Assembly: GCA_027485995.1 (NCBI GenBank)
Contig: JAIXPW010000058.1
Location: forward strand, 1-63,752
Reading direction: 5' to 3'
Source of the DNA: Verrucomicrobiaceae bacterium
GTDB taxonomy: Bacteria; Verrucomicrobiota; Verrucomicrobiia; Verrucomicrobiales; Akkermansiaceae
DNA length: 63,752 nucleotides
A program made the position numbers and the translations under genes. The notes beneath the pieces were generated by a model, which saw only the letters and a list, made by a program, of their open reading frames with translations, did not search any database and had not been told where the DNA came from. This document shows, piece after piece, positions 55,307 through 62,707 of this stretch; position 1 is the first letter of the stretch; every line of letters starts with the position of its first letter.

Positions 55307-55598
55307 GATCGCGGGCGGTGATTCCCCCTTCCCGTTACCCACATTCTGAGTCTTCAGGGCCAAGGGCCAGAATCCATACCAGTCCAGGCCAGCGGCCTGG
55401 GTTCCATCTCCATGATGAATAGAGGGCTGAAGGCCTGATCCATTTGGATGGGCGGATCGGATGTCAAACGCACAAAGAATGGAACGGTCCTTCAGCCCTC
55501 GGGGATCTCCGATACCAGTTCATGGGGCGATGCCCCATGCTGGTATCGTGACAGGCCTGTGGCCCTCGAATCCCTAGATGGGGATCGCGGGCGGTGAT
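55307..55598 (+). mobile_element. Palindromic MITE-like element, copy 1, with flanking duplication
   Basis: Element at about 55323-55582, flanked by the 16-bp direct repeat GATCGCGGGCGGTGAT (55307-55322 and 55583-55598). It contains nested inverted repeats: GGGCCAAGGGCC pairs with GGCCTGTGGCCC, ATACCAG with CTGGTAT, the hairpin CCAGGCC-AGC-GGCCTGG, AGAGGGCTGAAGGCC with TCCTTCAGCCCTC, and CATGGGGC-GAT-GCCCCATG. No gene is encoded. It is about 90% identical by eye to the second copy at 60003-60268, in the same direction. Confidence 0.7.
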
Positions 55599-55612
55599 CG
55601 CCACCGCCCGCT
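55588..55612 (-). terminator. Probable terminator after the PVC cytochrome gene
   Basis: GCGGGCGGTG and CACCGCCCGC form a 10-bp stem with loop ATCGC, 12 bp beyond the stop codon at 55624 on the minus strand. The left arm is shared with the element's flanking duplication, so the element apparently inserted beside or within this hairpin. Confidence 0.5.
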
Positions 55613-55623
55613 GGTGAGGTCTG

Positions 55624-58600
55624 TTAGAACGGATGCTGCTTGAGCAGGTCCTCCACGCTGTAGAAGTCCTTCTTGTCCTTGATCGCCGCGCGGATCTTGG
55701 CCACGGACTCGGGTTTCACCGGAGGGGCGGAGTTGCCGAAGCTGTTGCGCACATAGGTCAGCACCCCGGCGAGTTCCTTGTCGTTGAGAAGGTGCTCGAA
55801 CGGGGTCATCGGCGGGACGCCGTTCTTCGGGTCGAAGACCTTGCCCTTCACCGTGATAGGACCCCAGACGCCCTTCAAAGCCAGCTTGATCAGACGGCTT
55901 TCATCTCCCGCGACCCACTCGCTTCCGGCCAGTGGCGGATAGACGCCGTCGCCCTGACCTGTGGGCTGATGGCAGGTGGCGCAGTGCACGTCACGGCTGT
56001 AAACTTCCTTGCCCAGACGGTAGAGTTCCAGATCGGCGGGTGAAAGTTTCGGCTCGGCCGGCTCGGCGGGCTTCGCGGCCACCAGCTTGAGCTTTCCGGC
56101 GAGGAATTCAGAGGTCTTCGGCTTCGAGGCGAGGTTGAAGCCCGGAGACTTGGCGACTTCTGTTAGATCGTCCTTCAAGGTCACCAGCGCCGCATCATAC
56201 GCATCCGTCATCCACAGATCCGTGGGAAGCTCCAGAGCCTCGCTGGCGATCCTGGCACCATCGGCGTTGTCGAGCCAGGAGGCCGCGACCATCGCCGTCA
56301 GGCGCACCCGGGGATGCTCATCCACCGCCGCCTTCATCAGCAGCGCGGTGTGATCGGGGATCTTTCTCCAGGCGAAACGGATCACATCCGCCGCTGCCGC
56401 ACGGGCCTGCGGGGCTTTGGCGCTCAGGCAGGCCTTGAGCAGGTCCTGATCGATTTCACCCATGCCCCAGGTGACCCACAGCGCTTCGCAAAGATAGCGG
56501 TCGTGATTCGCGTTCTTCGGATCGAGCGACTTCACCCAGCTCTTCACCGCCGGAAGCACCTCGGAAGACTTGCGGGCACGAAGCTCGCGACGGGCCCGAT
56601 AGCGGGTGCGGTATTCCGGTTCCTCCAGCGCCTTGAGCAAGGCGGGGATCGGAGCCCCGGCGATCTGCACCGGCTTCACCAGCGGACGGGCCGGGTAGGT
56701 GACACGATAGACGCGTCCATGATCGTGATCGCGATTCGGGTCGCGGGCCGAATGCTGCATGTGGCCGATCAGCGGGTTGTGCCAGTCCACCAGATAAAGT
56801 GAACCATCGGGCGCGAACTCCATGTCCACCGGACGGAAATTCGGATCGCTCGAAGTGATCAGGTCGCCACGCAGTTTCCCGGCGTATCCCGAGCCATCCT
56901 CGCGGATGTCATGGATGCTGGTGCCGAGGAAGCCGATGTTGTTGTTCACCATGAAGCCACCCTGGAGATCATCCGGGAAATGGCGCGAGGAAATGAACTC
57001 CGCACCCGAAGTCGGCCGGGCCCGCTTGGGCGCGAACTGCTCGGTTTTATCCACCTGCCTGCCGAAGGGAACCTTGACCGAAAGCGGCAGCTCCCACCAG
57101 TTCTGCCCGCTGGAGGCATCGGCGAGGAAACACTGGCCCCACTCGTTGAAGCAGATGCCCCAGGGATTCGCGTAGCCGACCTGGCTGTAACGCTCCAGAC
57201 GCTGGCTCTTCGGCTCGAAGCGCCACACGCCGGAATCCGTGTCGCGACGCGGCCCGTAGGCGGTCTCGACCTGCGAATGAAGGAAGGTGCCCTCCGCCAT
57301 GTAAACCGCTCCGGATGGATCCGCGCAGAAGGCGCTGATGGCGTGGTGGGTGTCGTGGGAGTCGAATCCGTGCATGATCAGCTCACGGCTGTCAGCCTTG
57401 TCATCGCCATCGGTGTCACGCAGCAGGATCAGGTTCGGCTCCTGGGCGACATAGACGCCTTCGGGGGCGAACTCGAAGCCGATCGGCAGGTGCAGCTTGT
57501 CGGCGAAGACCTTGCACTTGTCGGCCTTTCCGTCGTTGTTGGTGTCCTCGAGGATGATCAGCTTGTCATTCGGAAGGGCGTCACCGGGGCGATAGTGCGG
57601 GTAGGCCGGCATCACCGCCACCCACAGGCGACCCTTGTTGTCGAAGCTCATCTGCACCGGGTTGGCCAGTTCGGGAAAGCGCTCCTCGGAGGCGAAGAGC
57701 TCGATCTTGAAGCCGTCCATCAGCTTGATCTGGCTGATGGCATCGACGCCGGTCTTGAAGACGATCGGGTTCTTGAAATTCGACTGCACGGGATCGAGCT
57801 TGCGGGTCGCTCCGTCAGCGGTTTCCAGATCGAAGGACTTGCCGACCGCCGTCGCCCAGATGGCCTGGTCGCGGTTGAAGGTCATCTGCCTGAGCTTCTC
57901 GATTTCCTGCGGATAGTTGACCACGCCGAAGGGCGCGCGGCGACGGCCATACACGTGGACTCCATTGAGGATCCGGTAGTCGCTCTGCCAGAACCAGCTC
58001 TTGTCGAGCACCGCCTGGCGGAGCTTCTCGGCGGAGGCCTTCGAGGCGAGGGCTCCCGGGCCGAAGAGCGCATCCAGCATCACAGGGGCGAGGCGCTTGT
58101 TGCCATCGTCGCTGGGAAGAAAGCCGTTCGAGGTGATCGGTTTGCCCGACTTCGAGGCGAGCTCGGCGCTGGCCTTGAAGAGATCGACGAAGCCGACCTT
58201 CTGCTTTTCCGCCACTTTGCGGATCGCTTCGGCGTAAAGCGCGAGGTTGGCGTTCTCCGCTTTCCCATTCGGCAGATCGCGGGTCGCGGAGAGGTTTTCA
58301 AAGGCGATCGGCGAGACCAGCACCACCTTCGGGGCTCCCTTGCCGCTGTAGTTCTGGGAAAGCGTGTAGGTGACCCAGGCCTCCAGCTCGGCGGTGAAGG
58401 CCTCGACGCCCTTCGGCCCGTCGAACGACTCGTTGTAGCCGAAAAACGCCAGGATGGTGTCCGGCTTGCAAAGCTTCAACCAGTCGTCAGGCGAGGGCTC
58501 GATGCCGTTGCCGCGGTGCGTCTTGAACTCCGGGCGGAACTTTTCAGCGCCGGGAAAGGCCCACTGGCTGCCACGTCCGGCGCGCGGACGGTAGGCCGGG

Positions 58601-58821
58601 GTGTCGCCCGGGAAGCAGAGGTTGCGGACCGTGAGATCGCGATCCGGGAAACGCAGATGCAGCCAGGTCTCGAAGTAGCCGTCGTATTGCAGCCTTTCGC
58701 CGAGACCGCTGCCGATGAGCACGATGCTGGAGCCCTTGGCCGGAGCCGCGAGCGGCGGGGCGGCGTGGAGCGGGGCGGCAAGGCACAGCGATGCCGTCAG
58801 GAAACGCAGGAGGGTTTTCAT
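55624..58821 (-). CDS. PVC-type CxxCH cytochrome with SGNH and dehydrogenase-like domains
   Basis: A 1065-residue exported protein. Signal peptide (residues 1-20), then an SGNH-hydrolase-like domain (about 30-260: SSIVLIGSGLGERLQYDGYF, LAFFGYNESFDGPKGVEAF with GxxN). Residues about 360-720 form the membrane-bound dehydrogenase-like propeller (PVC-type; MDGFKIELFASEERFPELAN, then ADSRELIMHGFDSHDTHH). HEAT-like helices follow (about 740-900). A cytochrome c domain ends the protein with HCATCHQPTGQGDG at about residue 945 and a possible axial Met in GVPPMTPFEH. Such proteins are frequent in PVC bacteria. It is the second gene of a unit with the ThuA-like gene, 19 bp apart. Confidence 0.92.
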   Translation of the reverse strand: MKTLLRFLTASLCLAAPLHAAPPLAAPAKGSSIVLIGSGLGERLQYDGYFETWLHLRFPDRDLTVRNLCFPGDTPAYRPRAGRGSQWAFPGAEKFRPEFKTHRGNGIEPSPDDWLKLCKPDTILAFFGYNESFDGPKGVEAFTAELEAWVTYTLSQNYSGKGAPKVVLVSPIAFENLSATRDLPNGKAENANLALYAEAIRKVAEKQKVGFVDLFKASAELASKSGKPITSNGFLPSDDGNKRLAPVMLDALFGPGALASKASAEKLRQAVLDKSWFWQSDYRILNGVHVYGRRRAPFGVVNYPQEIEKLRQMTFNRDQAIWATAVGKSFDLETADGATRKLDPVQSNFKNPIVFKTGVDAISQIKLMDGFKIELFASEERFPELANPVQMSFDNKGRLWVAVMPAYPHYRPGDALPNDKLIILEDTNNDGKADKCKVFADKLHLPIGFEFAPEGVYVAQEPNLILLRDTDGDDKADSRELIMHGFDSHDTHHAISAFCADPSGAVYMAEGTFLHSQVETAYGPRRDTDSGVWRFEPKSQRLERYSQVGYANPWGICFNEWGQCFLADASSGQNWWELPLSVKVPFGRQVDKTEQFAPKRARPTSGAEFISSRHFPDDLQGGFMVNNNIGFLGTSIHDIREDGSGYAGKLRGDLITSSDPNFRPVDMEFAPDGSLYLVDWHNPLIGHMQHSARDPNRDHDHGRVYRVTYPARPLVKPVQIAGAPIPALLKALEEPEYRTRYRARRELRARKSSEVLPAVKSWVKSLDPKNANHDRYLCEALWVTWGMGEIDQDLLKACLSAKAPQARAAAADVIRFAWRKIPDHTALLMKAAVDEHPRVRLTAMVAASWLDNADGARIASEALELPTDLWMTDAYDAALVTLKDDLTEVAKSPGFNLASKPKTSEFLAGKLKLVAAKPAEPAEPKLSPADLELYRLGKEVYSRDVHCATCHQPTGQGDGVYPPLAGSEWVAGDESRLIKLALKGVWGPITVKGKVFDPKNGVPPMTPFEHLLNDKELAGVLTYVRNSFGNSAPPVKPESVAKIRAAIKDKKDFYSVEDLLKQHPF

Positions 58822-58840
58822 GAGAAAGAAAGGGAGAGGA

Positions 58841-59839
58841 TCAAGGCTTGGGGGCGAGGGCGTGGTCGGAAGGCTTTACTCCTTTTTTCGCTCCGTTGAA
58901 TCCATACATCAGCGGCTCGTAGGTCCCCACGGTCTGCACATCCGCCTTCGCGGGCACCTCGAGGCCGAGGCCCCAGAAAACGCCGTTCACCACCAGGCGG
59001 CGAAGTCCCTCGCTCGCCAGGTCGGTCGCGGCTCCCATCGTGGTGCAGAGGACCTTGTTGGTCTTCCCGGCCTCGTTCTTGACCTCGCGGGTCCAGGCCA
59101 CCGGCATCATCGGCGAGTTGATGCCCTGCTCGACACCACCAGCAGTCTTCTTCTTGTAATCTGCGGGAGCATCGGTCGGGTTCATCCCGGTCAGCACCTG
59201 TCCACGCAGCAGGATCTTCGCATCGGCTGGCGGGGCTGCTTCATACACGTCGGAGTTTCCGAAAACGTCCGTCACGCCCTTGAGAACCGGATCGCTGGCA
59301 TTCGCCGTTTCCACGATTCCCTTGGCGGCCTCGACCTTGTGCTTGCCCCAGTGGCTGACCCACTGCTCGCCAAGGACCTTCTTGCCGAAACCGTTGTAGT
59401 TCTTGAAAGCGCTGGTGCCCGGAAGCTGGAAGGCGTGGGTGCTGGTGCGCAGGGCAATCACCGGGACGCCGCGCTTGATGGCGTCGTCGAAGTGCTTCAT
59501 CGCCTCGTCCGGCCACTTGCGGAAACGGATCAGCATCACGATCGCATCGGCGGAATCCAGCGCCTCCGGGTGGGTCAGGGACGTCCCGGCATTCGGATCG
59601 ATCGCACCATCCGCTCCCACCGAGAACAGCACGGTGCAGTTGAAGCCATGCTTCTGGGAAAGGATCTTGCCGAGCATCGGCAGGCAGTCTTCGGAGCGAT
59701 ACTCCTCGTCACCGGCGATCAGGACGACGTTCTTGCCCTTGCCGGGCCCGGCGGCCCCTGGATAAGTCACGTGGTCGTCCTCGGCACGGGCGACAAGCGG
59801 CGTCAAAACCAACAGGGAGGCTGCAATGAAAGGTTTCAT
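58841..59839 (-). CDS. ThuA-like domain secreted protein
   Basis: A 332-residue exported protein. The signal peptide ends at VARAED. The class I glutamine-amidotransferase-like ThuA fold starts at NVVLIAGDEEYRSEDCLPML and continues through DSADAIVMLIRFRKWPDEAM and ALRTSTHAFQLPG. ThuA proteins are linked to trehalose or other sugar use, and in PVC genomes they often accompany heme-binding dehydrogenases. The distance to the next gene is 19 bp, so the two are one operon, with this gene first. Confidence 0.92.
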   Translation of the reverse strand: MKPFIAASLLVLTPLVARAEDDHVTYPGAAGPGKGKNVVLIAGDEEYRSEDCLPMLGKILSQKHGFNCTVLFSVGADGAIDPNAGTSLTHPEALDSADAIVMLIRFRKWPDEAMKHFDDAIKRGVPVIALRTSTHAFQLPGTSAFKNYNGFGKKVLGEQWVSHWGKHKVEAAKGIVETANASDPVLKGVTDVFGNSDVYEAAPPADAKILLRGQVLTGMNPTDAPADYKKKTAGGVEQGINSPMMPVAWTREVKNEAGKTNKVLCTTMGAATDLASEGLRRLVVNGVFWGLGLEVPAKADVQTVGTYEPLMYGFNGAKKGVKPSDHALAPKP

Positions 59840-60569
59840 AGGAGTGGCGGGTTACCCAATCGGGTTCCGCTTTCTTTCACGCGAACACGCGAGAGGAAAT
59901 GCCAAACTTCGGCATCTGGTGAAAAAGCCATTCATCAGCACGCAGCAATCCCCACCTCGCTGAGTGGAGGCTTTTCAACCCCTTGGACTGCGGAGACTCG
60001 TCCTTCCCGCTACCCACTCCTCTCAAGTCTTCAGGGCCAAGGGCCAGAATCCATACCAGCCCAGGCCAGCGGCCTGGATTCCATGTCGATGATGAATCGA
60101 GGGCTGAAGGCCTGATCCATTTGGATGGATGGATCGGACGTCAAACGCACAAAGAATGGAACGGGCCTTCAGCCCTCGGGGAACTTCCGGTTCAAGTTCA
60201 TGGGGCGATGCCCCATGCTGGTATGGTGACAGGCCTGTGGCCCTCGAATCCCAAGATGTGGGTAGCGGGGAGACTCGTCACCGCTCTCCGGTTCATGCCG
60301 CTTGTGGCGGAAGAACAGGCCCCATCTCCGTCGGAAAGCCTCGCCTCCCAGGATTGATCTTGCCGCCATCAAGCGCCATGAGTTACTAACTGTTTCAATC
60401 GCCAATCACAGGTCTTTCAACTCGCATTTCCGCGTCTTCCAGTGGCTACAGCATGCTCCATCAAACTCCAGCAGTCGGCCCTCCCACATGTTGCCAGAGC
60501 TAAGAGAGTGTTCCGATGCGCAGACTGATCCCGTTCACGCGTATCTCCAAGCCCTACCCTCGACACGAT
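59840..60569. other. 730-bp gap holding MITE-like copy 2 and no gene
   Basis: Upstream of the ThuA-like gene. Besides the palindromic element (59992-60279) it shows no credible coding frame. From 60280 to 60569 the base composition becomes more AT-rich, and a short tag, CGATGCGCAGACTGATCCC at 60514, resembles CGATGCGCGGACTGACCCC at 43088. Confidence 0.5.
59992..60279 (+). mobile_element. Palindromic MITE-like element, copy 2, with flanking duplication
   Basis: Element at 60003-60268 flanked by the 11-bp direct repeat GGAGACTCGTC (59992-60002 and 60269-60279). Its ends are inverted: CCCGCTACCCAC near 60007 and GTGGGTAGCGGG near 60257. Inside are the same nested stems as copy 1, here with CGAGGGCTGAAGGCC and GGCCTTCAGCCCTCG as a perfect 15-bp pair. 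The flanking duplications differ in sequence between the copies, as expected for two separate insertions. Confidence 0.75.
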
Positions 60570-60968
60570 ATGAAATGTTCTAGAGTCACGAAAATTTTAA
60601 CATTACCTATTCTAATCGCCTCATGTTTTATTGCTGATTATTTCTATTTTTCGACAATACCTAAATTGATCTCCACTTTTAATTATGCAGGCCTGAGATA
60701 TGAAATATACAATTGGCGTGATTCTGGATTTGATTATATTGTTCAGATGCGTGCTGTTAGAGCAAACTCGACCTTGTTTACGATTTCTCAGATATTGGAA
60801 TACGAGCATGGCAAATGCTGGAACGTTGTGTGGCAGATAGATCCAAAGAACAAAAATATAATTCGGTGTAAAATTGACAGTCTTTTGGTTGATTACGACA
60901 TTAGCAATCACACGTTTATCACCAATGATCTGACGTCGCCCCCAAAAATCGGGCCAGGGGCTGAGTAG
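60570..60968 (+). CDS. AT-rich hypothetical membrane-anchored protein
   Basis: A 132-residue protein of low GC. The N-terminus MKCSRVTKILTLPILIASCF is a hydrophobic anchor or signal. The rest is beta-rich (NYAGLRYEIYNWRDSGFDYI, then CWNVVWQIDPKNKNIIRCKI). No family is recognised. The ATG at 60570 is used because it begins the hydrophobic segment. Base composition unlike the neighbours and IS-type ends just downstream point to transfer. Confidence 0.5.
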   Translation: MKCSRVTKILTLPILIASCFIADYFYFSTIPKLISTFNYAGLRYEIYNWRDSGFDYIVQMRAVRANSTLFTISQILEYEHGKCWNVVWQIDPKNKNIIRCKIDSLLVDYDISNHTFITNDLTSPPKIGPGAE

Positions 60969-61139
60969 CTGTCTGAATGAAAAAAGAATTCACCCGTAGA
61001 TGGACGGGCAGATGGACGTGAATTTGAAGATGGATGGCATGCTTCGGTTTATACGGTTTCAGGCTCTTGGTCTGCGTTAATCCGCAGTTCTACTTTATGC
61101 ATGTTTCATCCAGGCATCGCTTTTTCAGACAGCCTCTAA
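60965..61139. mobile_element. Short element with IS5-type inverted ends
   Basis: About 175 bp. The right end TTTTTCAGACAGCCTCTAA (61121-61139) is the exact reverse complement of the IS5-type end at 42688-42705, plus one base. The left end AGCTGTCTGAATGAAAAA (60967) is a weaker version of the same terminal sequence. No transposase lies inside, so it is a MITE-like derivative or a scar. Confidence 0.45.
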
Positions 61140-61141
61140 GC

Positions 61142-61432
61142 ATGAACGGGAATGAGATTGTCGCCAGTCTTTTGGATGGAGAAATACTTCATTACAATTA
61201 CGCGACGTTCTGTCTAGATGGCTGGATCGAAGCTTGGAATCCAACCTTGATGGCAAGCCAGGGATTCAGATTGACTCCTCACAATACTCTTGCGGGGTGT
61301 CCGCTTGTGGCTGAAAGCATTCATGTCTTCTTCGAAATGCTTAGGGATGGCAGTGCGGTCGAACGATTAAATGAATTGGATGGCAGAGGCTTTATTGATG
61401 TTTGGCCTAGACTAGCTCCAGAGCTAGGATGA
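61142..61432 (+). CDS. Hypothetical small protein
   Basis: A 96-residue protein from ATG 61142, two bases after the IS5-type end. It reads NGNEIVASLLDGEILHYNYA followed by FCLDGWIEAWNPTLMASQGF and VFFEMLRDGSAVERLNELDG. The alternating aromatic-rich pattern could be a small alpha/beta domain, but no family is recognised. The longer frame from 61034 would run through the insertion end and was trimmed. Composition is lower in GC than the core genes. Confidence 0.45.
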   Translation: MNGNEIVASLLDGEILHYNYATFCLDGWIEAWNPTLMASQGFRLTPHNTLAGCPLVAESIHVFFEMLRDGSAVERLNELDGRGFIDVWPRLAPELG

Positions 61433-61442
61433 GTATCTTTGC

Positions 61443-61593
61443 GAGGGGGCAGTGGGAGGGACGGGTGTTGCTTTCAACAATTGATCAGCCGCATTCACAT
61501 CGACCCGCAAGCCCTCGTCCGTCGGAGCCCCCGAGCCACCAGACTAGAAACCGCATCCATTCTCCCATGATTTCGTGAATTTCAAAGGAGTCA
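61443..61593 (+). repeat. Direct repeat C flanking the VapBC module
   Basis: About 150 bp, roughly 75% identical by eye to 62554-62706. Shared blocks include TTTCAACAATTGATC, CCCGCAAGCCCTCG, CCAGAC followed by AGAAACCGC, and TCCCATGATTTCGTGA against TCCCATGATCTCGTGA. It lies at the distal side of the vapBC genes. Confidence 0.7.
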
Positions 61594-61699
61594 GGTCGCA
61601 CATTTCACCCAATAGCCTTACGCTGCGCGTGATGCATGGGCTGATCGGATGGGGCGGACGTGTGCCGCGCGGATGCGAGGCGCTTGCCGGAGAGTCTGT

Positions 61700-62119
61700 T
61701 CACGCCAGCGGATTTTCCACCTCCAAGCCGAGCGGGCGGAGCATCTCAAAGTGTTTGGCATTGTCCGTCACAAGCGTATGCCCTTTGGCAAGGCATTGCG
61801 CCGCCAGCAAGGTGTCTTCACACGGCAAGGTCCGGCGGATGGATTTCAGGAAGGTGAAGACCCGCTTCCACTCCAGCAGGCAATCGGTGTCCACCGGTTC
61901 GATCGCCTCGGCAAAATCCACCTCGGTACGGGCGACGCGTTGACTCAGCAGCGGTTGCTGTGAGGTATCAGCCAGTTCCACCCCATAGCGCATTTCCGCA
62001 ATCGTCACCGAACTGATGAAGCTGTCCGCCTCGTTTTTCCGCAGCCATGCCTTGAATTTGGCGGGGAGGTTTTTCTTGTGGCAAAGCGAGATCAGATTGG
62101 TATCGATCAGGAAGCTCAT
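61700..62119 (-). CDS. vapC: VapC-type PIN ribonuclease toxin
   Basis: A 139-residue PIN-domain protein. The four acidic residues of the active site are present: Asp6 (FLIDTNLIS), Glu42 (TIAEMRYG), Asp102 (CEDTLLAAQ) and Asp119 (VTDNAKHF). It is the full length of VapC toxins, which cleave tRNA or rRNA. The start overlaps the stop of the antitoxin gene by 4 bp (ATGA), antitoxin first, as in vapBC operons. The pair lies between direct repeats. Confidence 0.92.
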   Translation of the reverse strand: MSFLIDTNLISLCHKKNLPAKFKAWLRKNEADSFISSVTIAEMRYGVELADTSQQPLLSQRVARTEVDFAEAIEPVDTDCLLEWKRVFTFLKSIRRTLPCEDTLLAAQCLAKGHTLVTDNAKHFEMLRPLGLEVENPLA

Positions 62120-62379
62120 TTGAAAGGCATGGTGTGGCGTTTCACCTTGGGAAAGGCGACGGTCTGGCCTTCCAAATGCGAGAGCAAACCCACCGCGCCT
62201 CGCCGTTTCTGAGGACGCGGGGTGATCAGCAGGCTTTGCCTCCCGTCATCCAGCACTCGGACATCGCAAGGTCCGCCGTGCATCAATCCCGCCTGTTTGC
62301 GCCAACTGGCCGGGAATTGGGCCTGTCCTTTCTCGGTGATGGTCAAGGTGTCGAGGGCTTTCATTAGGTAAGGATTCAT
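62116..62379 (-). CDS. vapB: VapB-type AbrB/SpoVT antitoxin
   Basis: An 87-residue protein with the swapped-hairpin AbrB-like start LDTLTITEKGQAQFPASWRK, which forms the DNA-binding dimer, and a C-terminal tail (LLSHLEGQTVAFPKVKRHTM) suited to bind the PIN toxin. A start at 62364 (MKALDT) would shorten it by five residues and also fits. It is translated before vapC and overlaps it by 4 bp. Autoregulation from the upstream region 62380-62553 is expected for the family. Confidence 0.82.
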   Translation of the reverse strand: MNPYLMKALDTLTITEKGQAQFPASWRKQAGLMHGGPCDVRVLDDGRQSLLITPRPQKRRGAVGLLSHLEGQTVAFPKVKRHTMPFK

Positions 62380-62553
62380 TACTTGTTTCTGGAAGTCAAA
62401 TAGTTTAGGGGAAACTCCGACACCTCGCGCGAGGTCCTCGTGCCTTCATATTGACCGGATTTCTCGCTCATCTTGCCCACCCCTGAGATCCTCTCTCTAA
62501 ACCCATGTCCGTGGTGGCCGGGGTCGGTCCTGAATGGCGCTAAATGAATGTGA

Positions 62554-62706
62554 GAGGGGTCAGTGTGGGAGGGGCCAGGTGCCACATTTCAACAATTGAT
62601 CGTCCGCATTCCCACCCGCCCGCAAGCCCTCGCCCGGTGGAGGCCGTGCACCGCCAGACAAGAAACCGCGTGCATTTTCCCATGATCTCGTGACCTTGAA
62701 GGTGTC
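62554..62706 (+). repeat. Direct repeat D flanking the VapBC module
   Basis: Second copy of repeat C. It runs to within one base of the start codon of the DUF4328 gene at 62708, including the GAAGG ribosome-binding site. Recombination between C and D would remove about 1.1 kb and leave the DUF4328 gene with an intact upstream region. The gap 62380-62707 holds no gene. Confidence 0.7.
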
Positions 62707-62707
62707 C

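Noticed and set aside
56911..58899. 662-residue plus-strand frame over the PVC cytochrome gene
   Set aside because: Antisense to a gene with verified domains.
58715..60115. 466-residue plus-strand frame
   Set aside because: Antisense to the ThuA-like gene and runs through the MITE-like element.
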